64,000 bases of DNA from an uncultured Prevotellaceae bacterium (GCA_900318995.1 ONMR01000003.1:62001-126000); one strand, 5' to 3'. Counted from the first letter of the stretch, positions 35,483-44,246 are shown. The notes: generated by a model not told the origin, from the letters alone. A program made the numbers and translations.

Positions 35483-36127
35483 ATGGGTTGTTTATATGAA
35501 AATCCCCAGAGTGCGCGTGCCGAAGGGCGTTCCGAAGAACAGAGAAAGGCTATCTATTATTTTGCACCTCGCGGAGGCTGTATCGGAAAGCTGTTTTTGA
35601 GATCGATTTCTGATGAACAGTATGATCAGATGGTTGGAGAGCAAGTAAATAAAATCGGTGACTTGGAGCGTGCTTTAAAGAAACTCGGCATTGACGAGTC
35701 AATGGTACAGGAAGTAAAACCACTGAGACTTGAAGGATACAATTTCAACGGCGACGTTTTCATCAAACAGGGAAAGGACCGCAAATGGCGCAGTTCAAGC
35801 TATCAGATAACATGGGTGCTCTGCAGCGACAACCAATTATATTTTTATTCCTACACCTTCAACATGGATGAAGACGGAAAGAAGGAGGTAGCCGAAGAGT
35901 ACTTCTACAAGGATATCACCAACATCAACCATACCAGCGAGACAGAGGAGAAGATTACCGACCGTGACTCAAAGGGCAATCCTATCTCAAGGGCAAACGT
36001 TTCATATAACGAATTCTGTATAAGCGCTATGGGCGACAAACGCTATTGCGCTATGACGGCGAATGAGGATACCGAACGCGCCATTCAGGGCCTTAAGGCT
36101 AAATTGCGTGAAAAGAAAAACTCATAA
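35483..36127 (+). CDS. Unrecognised 214-aa protein of the YidD/SPFH cluster
   Basis: The start at ATG 35483 gives MGCLYENPQSARAEG. No signal peptide or membrane helix is visible. An N-terminal helical half (about 1-75) precedes a beta-rich domain with alternating polar/aromatic strands (about 80-195: 'RLEGYNFNGDVFIKQGKDRK', 'DNQLYFYSYTFNMDEDG'). This pattern is reminiscent of PH-like folds but not diagnostic. It is followed 3 bp later by a YidD-like gene and then an SPFH gene, so it is likely part of a membrane-associated complex. Confidence 0.55.
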   Translation: MGCLYENPQSARAEGRSEEQRKAIYYFAPRGGCIGKLFLRSISDEQYDQMVGEQVNKIGDLERALKKLGIDESMVQEVKPLRLEGYNFNGDVFIKQGKDRKWRSSSYQITWVLCSDNQLYFYSYTFNMDEDGKKEVAEEYFYKDITNINHTSETEEKITDRDSKGNPISRANVSYNEFCISAMGDKRYCAMTANEDTERAIQGLKAKLREKKNS

Positions 36128-36130
36128 CCA

Positions 36131-36580
36131 TTGCTCTTTCGCCGCGAAAACAGGTGTTGTACAGGAATAAATGCCACACAGCACCATTCTGAAGCAGAAA
36201 TATTCCGATATGTACGTCAACGAAAGTTGATCAGACCACGACGTACCATACCGAAATTTGTTGCCTGGATGGTTATAACCGCTGTGTCGGCATTCCTGTC
36301 GGCATCGGTGTTTTATCATTCCGACATTGCCCATTCCTGTTTTTGGGGAATGGTGGCAGCGTTACTTTTAACAGCCCGACGATTGGTCATAGCTGCAGTG
36401 GAGATATATCAGCGATACTCACCTGAGGATATCAGACGTAGCTGTATGCTGATGCCTACCTGCTCTGAATACTGTATTCTGGCCGTTCAAAAATACGGTG
36501 CTGTAGTAGGATGCACAATGACACTATATCGTCTGCTGTTCAAATGCCGCGGCCATATCTATCGCGAAGACTGGCCATAA
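36131..36580 (+). CDS. YidD-like protein with N-terminal membrane segments
   Basis: The C-terminal 70 residues carry the YidD signature: 'YSPEDIRRSCMLMPTCSEYC', then 'AVQKYGAVVGCTMTLYRLLF' and 'KCRGHIYREDW', with the conserved Cys residues and amphipathic helix. YidD assists YidC-dependent membrane protein insertion. Here two transmembrane helices (about residues 45-63 and 70-88) precede it, unlike the roughly 70-85 residue housekeeping YidD. The start codon is uncertain: TTG 36131 is shown, ATG 36269 is possible. It lies outside the usual rnpA-yidC context and is embedded in an SPFH cluster. Confidence 0.72.
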   Translation: MLFRRENRCCTGINATQHHSEAEIFRYVRQRKLIRPRRTIPKFVAWMVITAVSAFLSASVFYHSDIAHSCFWGMVAALLLTARRLVIAAVEIYQRYSPEDIRRSCMLMPTCSEYCILAVQKYGAVVGCTMTLYRLLFKCRGHIYREDWP

Positions 36581-36614
36581 TCAAGTATTATTAAACAAAT
36601 TAAATTAATGACAT

Positions 36615-37754
36615 ATGGGACTTTTCAGCAAGAATCAGAAAATGCCCGACGCAGTAGGTACAAGAGAATGGATTTCCGACATTCAACACCGACCTGAAGA
36701 GGATCAGTATGATGACAAGCGGATAATTTGGCTACATCCCAAGCATGACTTCAACGTCAATTCCGTGCTTACCGTCCGTCCGGGCGAACAGGCCATATTC
36801 ATAGATAACGGTAATGCCATTGACACTTTTACAAGCGGACGTTATGTCCTGAATACGGAAAACCGTCCTATAACAAGTTGGATACGTAATATTTTCAGCG
36901 GTGGCGCCACCACATTCCATTGTGATGTATATTTTGTGCGTGAAGCACACACGGAGGAAATCCAATGGGGTACGGACGGTCCATTGCAATTGTTTGATGA
37001 AGACTGGGGCGAACTCAAGATTTTCGGCTATGGCGCTTTTAAGATAAGCATCGGCAATCCGTTGCTGATGCTTCGCAAGATGATAGGCAGTAATCTGGAA
37101 TTCGAGACCCAGGAAGGATTGAACAAGTATTTTCATCACGAAATGCTCCAGCATATCAGCAGCAATATTACTGATTGGCTGAAAACGACCAAAAAGGAGA
37201 CAGGCTCTGAATATTTCAATATCATAAATGAATATGTCAAGATGTCCAATGCCATCTTCCCGGCACTGGAACCTATTATTGCAAATTATGGCTTAAGACT
37301 GCAGTCTTTCTCGATAGCACATCTGGATATTGAAGTTGATGAAGAGGTAAAGGCAAAGATACAGATGGCTCAGGCCAACCGCAGGGCACGCATCACGGAA
37401 GCACAGGGTGCAGCCGGCGAAATGGCTGCCCTCCAGAACAGTCAGGTAAGTCAGGCATGGCTGGCTCAGCAGCAGATGGAGGTTATGAAAAACTTGTCTC
37501 AGAACGAAAGTGGCGGAGGCATGGCATCAGCAGGTATGGGGGTCGGAATGGGTATCGGAGCCATGGGTATGATGGGTGGTATGATGAACGGAATGACAGG
37601 CAGTATGCAGCCTGTTCAGCCTCAGCAACCCGCAGCACCGGCAACAGATGACCCTATGGCTAAACTCCAGAAACTCAAGTCAATGTTTGAGATGGGGCTG
37701 ATTACGCAACAGGAGTTCGAAGCGAAAAAGCAGGAAATATTGTCTAAACTTTAA
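36615..37754 (+). CDS. SPFH-domain protein with C-terminal SHOCT motif
   Basis: A 379-residue protein similar to YdjI-type 'virion core' SPFH proteins. The SPFH core spans about 45-260 ('SVLTVRPGEQAIFIDNGNAI', 'GRYVLNTENRPI', 'FGYGAFKISIGNPLLMLRKM'). A Met/Gly-rich flexible stretch (about 300-340) follows, and a SHOCT domain closes it ('KLQKLKSMFEMGLITQQEFE', ending KKQEILSKL). SHOCT motifs mediate oligomerisation or targeting. It has no transmembrane segment, so membrane contact would be peripheral. It is the central gene of the cluster 35483-39062 and the second SPFH protein in the window. Confidence 0.82.
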   Translation: MGLFSKNQKMPDAVGTREWISDIQHRPEEDQYDDKRIIWLHPKHDFNVNSVLTVRPGEQAIFIDNGNAIDTFTSGRYVLNTENRPITSWIRNIFSGGATTFHCDVYFVREAHTEEIQWGTDGPLQLFDEDWGELKIFGYGAFKISIGNPLLMLRKMIGSNLEFETQEGLNKYFHHEMLQHISSNITDWLKTTKKETGSEYFNIINEYVKMSNAIFPALEPIIANYGLRLQSFSIAHLDIEVDEEVKAKIQMAQANRRARITEAQGAAGEMAALQNSQVSQAWLAQQQMEVMKNLSQNESGGGMASAGMGVGMGIGAMGMMGGMMNGMTGSMQPVQPQQPAAPATDDPMAKLQKLKSMFEMGLITQQEFEAKKQEILSKL

Positions 37755-37765
37755 TTGATATATTT

Positions 37766-38437
37766 ATGAAAAGACAACGCATTCTCTGGATTGTACTGGA
37801 TTCGGTATTCATCATCATATTCAATATCTTTTTCTTTTCTTTATCCAAAAGTGATTTGCCGGCTTCAGTGTGGGTTAACTATTTCTTCATTCATTTGTCC
37901 TACATTCTTCTGCTATGCACATCATTTCTTGTGCGGCGTGGAAACAGCGGTGCTGCTGACTATGCCCGTCCTCTCTACCTCGGCACTTCGTCATACTTCC
38001 TGATCACTCTGCTGGTTGGAGTGATGCTGATTATTATATCGCCGCAAAAAGCTAAAGCATCATGGCTTATCCATGTCAGTCTGCTGGCTGTCGCAGCTGT
38101 TTATCTGATAGCCAATATGATATCCAACGAGCACATTGCCGACAATATGGAAAAGCAGGAGAAAGACCTTCAGTATATAAAGAAAATGTCAGCACGGCTC
38201 AAGCCCCTGATAACCGAAGCCCATGACAGCGAGGTGTCACGCAGAATTGAACGTCTTTACGATACGGTTATGGCCAGCCCCGTCAAGTCCAATGAGAATG
38301 CGCAAGTGGTAGAGGCACAGCTCATAGGGATGCTCGCCGAACTGGAGGATTCCGTAAATGAAGGCAAGGCCATGGACCAGACCCGCATCATTGACGAAAT
38401 GCAGAAACTGGTAAACCGCCGGAACTCTATGCTTTGA
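37766..38437 (+). CDS. Four-helix membrane protein with helical cytoplasmic tail
   Basis: A 223-residue protein with four transmembrane segments in residues 1-125 (approximately 8-27, 35-53, 71-92, 102-122) and a helical charged tail ('EKQEKDLQYIKKMSARLKPL' onward). It starts 11 bp after the SPFH-SHOCT gene. No family is recognised; it is a plausible membrane anchor for the SPFH and TPR proteins of the cluster. Confidence 0.65.
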   Translation: MKRQRILWIVLDSVFIIIFNIFFFSLSKSDLPASVWVNYFFIHLSYILLLCTSFLVRRGNSGAADYARPLYLGTSSYFLITLLVGVMLIIISPQKAKASWLIHVSLLAVAAVYLIANMISNEHIADNMEKQEKDLQYIKKMSARLKPLITEAHDSEVSRRIERLYDTVMASPVKSNENAQVVEAQLIGMLAELEDSVNEGKAMDQTRIIDEMQKLVNRRNSML

Positions 38438-38489
38438 TTTGAACTGGAACAAACCTGACTCATTTTTAATAAACTTATACTCTATTGTT

Positions 38490-39062
38490 ATGTACGATTA
38501 TGAGATAACCGTCGATCAGTGTCCTCAATGTCACAGACCGGTTGGACCGAATGATGAAACATGCGGTTCCGGACATCCTATCCGTCGAACCCCCAGGAAC
38601 CTTGCATCTGCCGGTATTCCTGAACTCAACAAGTATATCATTGCCTATGGTAATCTGGCCAAAGAACACCCGGAAAGTAAACTGGCCAATGCGCAAATGG
38701 GAATGTGCTTTGCCAAACTCAAGCAGTATGACAAAGCCCTGACTTTCCTGGATAAGGCAACCGAAGACAACTGGGAGGACGACGGCGCATGGTTTATGAC
38801 GGCAGTATGTCTTCTCAGAGGCAAAAAACCCTTCCTGGCTCAGCGTCAGGATATCAACAAGGCGATAGATTGCCTGAATACAGCCAACCAGATAAATCCT
38901 TCAAGCCTGAATTACGTGCTGTTGGGATTCATTAAGGAGGATTACTTTGAACGCAAGTATCTCAATGTATCTCCATCGGCGGCCGAGGAGTATGCAAAAG
39001 CCAGTGAATATGGCAATATAGACGATGACAAGTCTACGCTTGCCTCACTTCTCGGGTTATAA
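38490..39062 (+). CDS. Zinc-ribbon/TPR protein
   Basis: A 190-residue protein. A zinc-ribbon-like CxxC...C motif is near the N-terminus ('VDQCPQCHRPVGPNDETCGS', residues 7-26). TPR-like helices follow ('LANAQMGMCFAKLKQYDKAL', 'INKAIDCLNTANQINPSSLN'). ATG 38490 is chosen because it begins just before the zinc ribbon. It is the last gene of the SPFH cluster and probably an adaptor. Confidence 0.65.
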   Translation: MYDYEITVDQCPQCHRPVGPNDETCGSGHPIRRTPRNLASAGIPELNKYIIAYGNLAKEHPESKLANAQMGMCFAKLKQYDKALTFLDKATEDNWEDDGAWFMTAVCLLRGKKPFLAQRQDINKAIDCLNTANQINPSSLNYVLLGFIKEDYFERKYLNVSPSAAEEYAKASEYGNIDDDKSTLASLLGL

Positions 39063-39181
39063 AACGGTTTATCAGACCGTTCAGGATATTGATGCATCCA
39101 TCGGCATTGCCCATTGAAAGCTGTTCTTGTCCGTTGTCAAATATTGTGAAAAAAAATAGGAATCTGTTCTTTTAATTACCT

Positions 39182-39189
39182 TATATTTG
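39182..39189 (+). promoter_or_regulatory. -7 box (TATATTTG) of the carboxylesterase gene
   Basis: TATATTTG lies 18 bp before the start at 39208, in an intergenic region after the SPFH cluster. Confidence 0.6.
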
Positions 39190-39207
39190 CAAGATAAAGA
39201 ACAGAAG

Positions 39208-40749
39208 ATGAAAAGAATGGTTTGGGCTGCCCTGATGGCGGCGGTAGTGTTGGGTTGTCAGGCGGATCCTTATGTGGTGCGCACCACCAATGGTAAGGTA
39301 CGCGGTTTTGAAGAGGAGGGCACGATGGCATTCAAGGGTATTCCTTATGCCAAGGCAGAGCGTTGCATGCCACCGGCTCCGGTAGATAAATGGGACACCA
39401 TACGGGATTGTACCCAATGGGGACCGCAGTCACTCCAGGGAGGCCGCATCCAGAATGGCAGCGCCGAGGACTGCTGCGTACTCAATGTATGGACAACCGA
39501 TACCAAAGGAAAGAAACCCGTAATGTTCTGGTGCCATGGAGGCGGGTTTGACTCGGGCACATCGGCCTGGAACCCCGGCATGGGTCTGGCCAAGAAGGAT
39601 GTGGTTGTGGTAAGCCTTAACCATCGTCTCAATATCATAGGATTCCTGGACCTTTCGGCCACCGGTGACCCCAAGTACAAGTACTCGGGCAATGTAGGCA
39701 TGATGGATGCCGTCAAGGCCCTTGAGTGGGTGCGCGACAATATCAGCCGTTTTGGAGGCGATCCCGATAACGTGACCATATTCGGTGAGTCAGGTGGCGG
39801 CGGAAAGGTGGGCACCCTTATGTGCATGCCGGCAGCCAAGGGACTCTTCCACAAGGCAATCATAATGAGCGGTACCATATTGAATGTCAATACCAAAGCC
39901 ATGACCGAAGAGTTGGGACTTGCGGTCCTTGACCAGTTAGGAATTCCGCACAATGAGCCGGACCGCATAAAGGATGTACCTTATGACAGGCTCTATCAGG
40001 CAGGTCAGCGCGCTTTGGCAGCAAGCGTGGGCACTCGTACTCCGGGAACGCCTATCATGTGGGGGTTTGGTCCTACGCCCGATGGCGAAGTGCTGCTTCA
40101 GCAACCGTTCCAGCCTGATTTTGCAGAGATTACAGATGACATTCCGCTGGTGATAGGTACCACTTTCAATGAACTTCAGCGCGGTCAATACAACCGTGTA
40201 ATGACCCTGGATGAGGCAAAGGATGCGGTCCGTGCCACATTCGGCGATGAGACCGATGCATACGCCCAGGCTTTAGCCAAGGCATGGCCGGATTATATTC
40301 CGCAGGACCTGCCGTCCATCGACCCGCTTTTCCGTGCCAAGACCGTCATCACTGCCGATGCCGCATCGGCCTCCAAAAGCGCTCCGGTATATAACTATAT
40401 GTTTACCTGGAAATCTCCATCTACACATGTTTCGGCGCATGGCGCAGAGCTGAATTTCTGCTTCAAAACCTTGCATCTGGCCGGGCGTGACCTGCCCAAC
40501 CCATCAGGATCCGACAAGCTTCTGGCTGACCGCATGGCGCAGTCCTGGGCCAACTTTGCGCATACCGGCAATCCCAATGTGGAGGGACTGCCGGAATGGC
40601 ATCCATATACCCGTGACAACGGCGAGTGTTTTATGTTCGGCCCCGAGATTGAGATCCGGAACAATTTTGACCGGGAGCTGCAGGATATTATCAACCGCCA
40701 TTGCTTCACTAAACTGGATGCATTCCGTGCCACAGGCTCGTTAAGATAA
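39208..40749 (+). CDS. Type B carboxylesterase, predicted lipoprotein
   Basis: A 513-residue alpha/beta-hydrolase. The N-terminus MKRMVWAALMAAVVLGCQAD contains a lipobox (VVLGC), so it is probably lipid-anchored. The oxyanion region 'MFWCHGGGFDSGT' (about 107) and nucleophile elbow 'IFGESGGGGKVG' (about 191-202, Ser in GESGG) are clear. The catalytic His is likely in 'VSAHGAELNFCF' (about 410). Members of this family hydrolyse carboxylic esters; in gut Bacteroidetes they often act on acylated glycans or xenobiotics. It precedes an omega-amidase by 11 bp and a glycosidase, forming a likely catabolic operon. Confidence 0.9.
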   Translation: MKRMVWAALMAAVVLGCQADPYVVRTTNGKVRGFEEEGTMAFKGIPYAKAERCMPPAPVDKWDTIRDCTQWGPQSLQGGRIQNGSAEDCCVLNVWTTDTKGKKPVMFWCHGGGFDSGTSAWNPGMGLAKKDVVVVSLNHRLNIIGFLDLSATGDPKYKYSGNVGMMDAVKALEWVRDNISRFGGDPDNVTIFGESGGGGKVGTLMCMPAAKGLFHKAIIMSGTILNVNTKAMTEELGLAVLDQLGIPHNEPDRIKDVPYDRLYQAGQRALAASVGTRTPGTPIMWGFGPTPDGEVLLQQPFQPDFAEITDDIPLVIGTTFNELQRGQYNRVMTLDEAKDAVRATFGDETDAYAQALAKAWPDYIPQDLPSIDPLFRAKTVITADAASASKSAPVYNYMFTWKSPSTHVSAHGAELNFCFKTLHLAGRDLPNPSGSDKLLADRMAQSWANFAHTGNPNVEGLPEWHPYTRDNGECFMFGPEIEIRNNFDRELQDIINRHCFTKLDAFRATGSLR

Positions 40750-40760
40750 GGCTGTCCTAT

Positions 40761-41507
40761 ATGAAAGTAGCTATAGTTCAGAACAATCCTTCAAAGGGTA
40801 ATACGGTAGCAAACCTGGCCGCGCTTGACCTCCTGACAGGTGACGGGTGCGGGGCCGATATCTACGTTCTGCCCGAAATGTTTGCCACAGGTCAGTATAT
40901 TGACCCAAGTCCTGTCGTTCAGACTATGGAAGGAGAGATAGTGGATTGGATGCGTAACAAATCCGTCAAACTGGATGCTGCGGTCTGCGGTACGCTTCCT
41001 GTCATTGAAAACGGCCATACTTATAACCGTCTCTGTTTCTGCATGCCAGACGGACAGATGGTATGTTATGACAAGCACCATCTGTTTACATACTCCGGGG
41101 AGAGTGAGTATTTCACTCCGGGCAACGATAGGGTTGTGGTCAGTTTCCGCGGGCTCAGGATATTGCTGTTGATTTGTTATGACCTTAGATTCCCCATATT
41201 CAGTCGCAACAGGGATGATTACGATGCAATTCTCTATCCCGCCAACTGGCCCGATAAACGAATACTTGCCTGGGATACGCTGTTGCGTGCAAGAGCTATC
41301 GAGAACCAGTGCTTTGTAATAGGAGTAAACCGCTCAGGCAGTGATGAATTCGGTTTCTATCCGGGTCACAGCACCATCATCGGCCCTTATGGAGATGTTG
41401 TCGTAGAGACCGATGAGAGCCCGCAGATGGTATCGGCAGAGCTTGATATGGATAGGCTGATAAGATTCCGTGACAAATTTCCGGTATTACAAGATGCCGA
41501 TCTGTGA
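40761..41507 (+). CDS. Carbon-nitrogen hydrolase, omega-amidase-like
   Basis: A 248-residue nitrilase-superfamily enzyme. The Glu-Lys-Cys triad is visible in 'VLPEMFATGQY' (about 36), 'YDKHHLFTYSGES' (about 103) and 'LLLICYDLRFPIF' (about 141). The pattern 'HLF...GE...F..G' is typical of NIT2/YafV omega-amidases, which hydrolyse 2-oxoglutaramate or 2-oxosuccinamate. The length is normal. It lies 11 bp after the carboxylesterase gene. Confidence 0.88.
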   Translation: MKVAIVQNNPSKGNTVANLAALDLLTGDGCGADIYVLPEMFATGQYIDPSPVVQTMEGEIVDWMRNKSVKLDAAVCGTLPVIENGHTYNRLCFCMPDGQMVCYDKHHLFTYSGESEYFTPGNDRVVVSFRGLRILLLICYDLRFPIFSRNRDDYDAILYPANWPDKRILAWDTLLRARAIENQCFVIGVNRSGSDEFGFYPGHSTIIGPYGDVVVETDESPQMVSAELDMDRLIRFRDKFPVLQDADL

Positions 41508-41538
41508 ATAGTCAACTAAAAATATATTTCGTTGGCAT

Positions 41539-43152
41539 ATGAAAAAGGTCTTTATTGCGCTGATTGTGTTGTTATGGCCAGTTGTGAATGCGGTATCGCA
41601 GAGTATGATTCTGGGTGGTGAGTTGAGCAACTCGGCAGCCACATCGGTCCATGATATAGATGAGGTCCTGCCGCGCATGAAATCATTGGGTCTGAACACA
41701 GTGCTGGTACCCGCTTATTGGGAGCTGCTGGAACCTGTTGAGGGTAAGTTTGACTTCACGCTTATAGACCGCACTATTGATGTGGCAAGGAGCCAGGACC
41801 TTAAGATAGTGTTCCTTTGGTTCGGGGCGTGGAAAAACTCAATGTCCTGTTATGCTCCGGGATGGTTCAAGCAGGACACCAAGCGCTTTCCCAGGGCCGA
41901 AACAGCTGCCGGAAAGCCGCTTGAGATAGCCAGTTGTTTCAGTGACAACGTTCTCAAGGCCGATCTCAATGCATTCAGCACCCTGATGGAACGCATTGGT
42001 CAGAAAGATCCGCAGCACCAGGTAGTCAGTATGATGCAGATTGAGAATGAGATAGGTATGCTGGAATCGGCCCGCGACCACTCCAGGCTTGCAGAGAAGG
42101 CATACATCGGCCAGGTCCCTCAAGTGCTGCTCAAGAAACTGGGCATAAAGAAAGGAGGCACCTGGGCGCAGGTATTTGGAACCGATGAATATGCCGATGA
42201 AAAATTCATGGCCTACCATTACGCCTGCTATGTGGAACAGCTGGCTCTTGCGGCGCGCTCCATCCACGACATGCCGCTTTTTGTGAATGCCGCCATGAAC
42301 AGCCGCGGCCGCAAGCCGGGTGACTATCCGTCGGCCGGCCCTCTGGCGCACCTGATAGATTTCTGGAACGCAGGTGCTCCCAGCATAGATTTCCTGGCTC
42401 CCGATATTTACGATACCGGGTTCAGAATGTGGGCCGGGAGATATGCCATTCCCGCACGTCCGCAGGATGGCGGTGTTGTCCGGAACAGGTTGTTCATCCC
42501 TGAGACCCGATGCTGCAGGGATTGCGGAGTGAGGGCGATGTATGCGTTCGGCCAACATGACGCTTTAGGCTTTTCGCCGTTTGCCATAGACCAGGCATCG
42601 GCCGATGAGACCGATAACATCACAAAAGCCTACAATCTGCTAAGACAGGTCTCAAATCTGAAACCGGCCGACAGGAAGAACTCATGGGGACTGCTCTTTG
42701 ACCAGGAGGATACAGAGCGGATTATCGATGATGAAGGCACAGTAATGACCTGCCGTCACTATTACACTCTGCCTTGGGACCCGCGTGCCACCGACGGAAC
42801 GCAATGGCCCGAGGGTGGCGCCATGCTGATAAAAGTGGGTAGATATGACTATCTGCTGGCCGGTTGCGGAGTTGTGGTTGATTTCAAGACCCGCACCGAA
42901 AAGGAACAGGAGCAGAATAAGACGCTGGGTGAAGACGGATTTGCCCAATCCGGAACTGATTCAGATGCACGCACCGACAGGTTTAGGGGAAAACGCCTGG
43001 GACTGTTGTCGGTCGATGAGGTACAGATTGCACCGGATGGCCAGCTGATATATCTGCGGCGCGAAAACGGAGATCAGAGCCATCAGGGACGGCACGCACG
43101 CATCGGTACCGATGACTGGAAGATCCTGCACATCAAACTCTACGAATATTAA
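41539..43152 (+). CDS. Exported GH35-like beta-galactosidase family protein
   Basis: A 537-residue protein with a signal peptide (cleavage near NAVSQ). A TIM-barrel start 'LPRMKSLGLNTVLVPAYWEL' and 'EGKFDFTLIDRTIDVARSQD' (about 35-80) is typical of clan A glycosidases such as GH35/GH42. The acid/base Glu is probably in 'SMMQIENEIGML' (about 170) and the nucleophile Glu in 'FIPETRC' (about 321). A C-terminal domain, like the DUF5597 region of Bacteroidetes homologues, follows from about 385. It probably cleaves terminal beta-galactosides or related sugars in the periplasm. It converges on the small lipoprotein gene at 43163. Confidence 0.85.
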   Translation: MKKVFIALIVLLWPVVNAVSQSMILGGELSNSAATSVHDIDEVLPRMKSLGLNTVLVPAYWELLEPVEGKFDFTLIDRTIDVARSQDLKIVFLWFGAWKNSMSCYAPGWFKQDTKRFPRAETAAGKPLEIASCFSDNVLKADLNAFSTLMERIGQKDPQHQVVSMMQIENEIGMLESARDHSRLAEKAYIGQVPQVLLKKLGIKKGGTWAQVFGTDEYADEKFMAYHYACYVEQLALAARSIHDMPLFVNAAMNSRGRKPGDYPSAGPLAHLIDFWNAGAPSIDFLAPDIYDTGFRMWAGRYAIPARPQDGGVVRNRLFIPETRCCRDCGVRAMYAFGQHDALGFSPFAIDQASADETDNITKAYNLLRQVSNLKPADRKNSWGLLFDQEDTERIIDDEGTVMTCRHYYTLPWDPRATDGTQWPEGGAMLIKVGRYDYLLAGCGVVVDFKTRTEKEQEQNKTLGEDGFAQSGTDSDARTDRFRGKRLGLLSVDEVQIAPDGQLIYLRRENGDQSHQGRHARIGTDDWKILHIKLYEY

Positions 43153-43166
43153 CCCCTTTGCGTCAC
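43150..43166. repeat. Half copy of the TGACGCAAAGGGG element
   Basis: Read on the minus strand, AGTGACGCAAAGGGGTTA spans the stop TGA of the lipoprotein gene and reaches the stop of the glycosidase. Only the left arm of the palindrome is present here. Confidence 0.65.
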
Positions 43167-43516
43167 TTCAGGTAATCGCGCAAGTTGATAGTGCCGGCCT
43201 CAGTTTCCAGATTGAGCGCCGGAACAAACTCCACCATCTTTGTGGAACCGCTCTCCTTGTCCACGTGAAAATAAGTCAGCGCGCCGGTGTAACTGCGGAA
43301 CATAAGCTTGTACTCCGCGTCGGTGCTATCGGCCAACGCTACATACATGATGGACGGGTTCTCCTGCGCCGGGCTCCAGTCAAACTCGCTGTGGCAATAA
43401 TTGCTCACGCCCTCAAAAGCCATCCCAGCCGATATGCGCTCCGTTTTGCTCCCGCGGCATCCGCCCAACAGCAGCATCATTATGGCCGATGCCAAAATCA
43501 CGAAATATCTCATCAT
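43163..43516 (-). CDS. Small lipoprotein
   Basis: A 117-residue protein starting MMRYFVILASAIMMLLLGGC, a clear lipoprotein signal (LLGGC). The mature part is beta-rich ('SNYCHSEFDWSP', 'SIMYVALADSTDAEYKLMF', 'EAGTINLRDYLK'). No family is recognised. It follows the degenerate NUDIX gene by 7 bp on the minus strand and is probably cotranscribed with it. Confidence 0.7.
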   Translation of the reverse strand: MMRYFVILASAIMMLLLGGCRGSKTERISAGMAFEGVSNYCHSEFDWSPAQENPSIMYVALADSTDAEYKLMFRSYTGALTYFHVDKESGSTKMVEFVPALNLETEAGTINLRDYLK

Positions 43517-43523
43517 CTTTGTG

Positions 43524-43739
43524 TTACAATTCATCCAGCAGTTGAAGGTCCGCCGGCAGCCAGTTGACGCTGTCCAGTTGGTGGGCCGATAACCAGCGCG
43601 CCTCCTCGTGCTCCTTGAGCGTAAGAGCACCGCTGGGAAACTCCCAGAAATCCTTGAAATCACCATACCCGCGCTGGGTGGCGAAAATGCGCCCATCGGC
43701 ATCGTGGATTATTGCGGCTACAACCTCAATCTGTTTCAT
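43524..43739 (-). pseudogene. NUDIX gene with the Nudix box deleted in frame
   Basis: Reads MKQIEVVAAIIHDADGRIFA ... WEFPSGALTLKEHEEARWLS ... LLDEL (71 codons). The intact paralogue at 46668-47057 has the same N-terminus, the same SGALTLKEHE and the same C-terminal NWLPADLQLLD. It contains about 52 extra residues between WEFP and SGAL, including the whole Nudix box (GGKMEPGE...REIWEEL). The deletion keeps the frame. Both flanks are well conserved, but catalysis is impossible without the box, so this is either a recent pseudogene or a domain-reduced protein. Confidence 0.9.
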
Positions 43740-43760
43740 ATTTCCGACAAAAGTAGCAAA

Positions 43761-43797
43761 AATAGTGCAATTGGGGTCAGGCCCCAATTGCACTATT
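43761..43797 (-). terminator. GGGGTCAGGCCCC palindrome, copy 1, terminator-like
   Basis: A perfect 16-bp stem (AATAGTGCAATTGGGG 43761-43776, its complement 43782-43797) encloses TCAGG. On the minus strand it overlaps the HigA stop and is followed by TTTTTG, giving terminator form before the NUDIX remnant. The core GGGGTCAGGCCCC recurs at 47127-47139 with different arms. Confidence 0.8.
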
Positions 43798-44110
43798 ACA
43801 GTGCAGCAGCAATTCTTGGAATCTTTTTCAATCTCTCAAAAAAGGATTTGTTGCGCTTGGCTGAAAGTATGTTGTATTTTACCTGAAGTGAGAGCAGAGG
43901 CTCAGCATCAATACCAAGAGCCTGCTCAATAAGAAGCGCCATTTCGGCATTGAGAGATCGCTTGGCGTTTAATACCTCATTCAATTGACTTACGGGTATG
44001 CCGATTTCCGAAGCCAAGCGACGCTGGCTTATTCCGCGAAACTCCAACTCTTCCTTAATCACCTCTCCAGGATGAGTCAGGAAATGTGGCTCCAGGTTGT
44101 TTGCTACCAT
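43796..44110 (-). CDS. HigA-family antitoxin-like HTH protein (orphan)
   Basis: A 104-residue XRE-type protein with the HigA pattern 'LTHPGEVIKEELEFRGISQR' (about 11-30), 'GIPVSQLNEVLNAKRSLNAE' and 'ALLIEQALGIDAEPLLSLQ'. HigA normally neutralises the HigB mRNase encoded just upstream, but no HigB gene lies next to it. A related gene is at 46253. The promoter is probably TATCTTTG at 44137-44130 (minus). Confidence 0.85.
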   Translation of the reverse strand: MVANNLEPHFLTHPGEVIKEELEFRGISQRRLASEIGIPVSQLNEVLNAKRSLNAEMALLIEQALGIDAEPLLSLQVKYNILSAKRNKSFFERLKKIPRIAAAL

Positions 44111-44129
44111 TATTTATTCGATTATGGGA

Positions 44130-44137
44130 CAAAGATA
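44130..44137 (-). promoter_or_regulatory. -7 box (TATCTTTG) of the HigA-like gene
   Basis: TATCTTTG on the minus strand lies 20 bp before ATG 44110. Confidence 0.55.
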
Positions 44138-44238
44138 TTATTATGTTTTGAATGTTCACAAATTTGGGAACACTTTTATACATCTCTTTTGCACAAATTG
44201 GAATCGGCCCTCAATTGCAAGTTTTGTAATAATTGTAT

Positions 44239-44246
44239 TATATTTG
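44239..44246 (+). promoter_or_regulatory. -7 box (TATATTTG) of the antitoxin-toxin pair
   Basis: TATATTTG, with a TTG at 44215-44217 about 21 bp upstream, lies 21 bp before the antitoxin start at 44267. Confidence 0.6.

Noticed and set aside
43163-43702. Longer version of the small lipoprotein starting at 43702
   Set aside because: The extension would overlap the NUDIX remnant in another frame; the lipoprotein signal begins at 43516.
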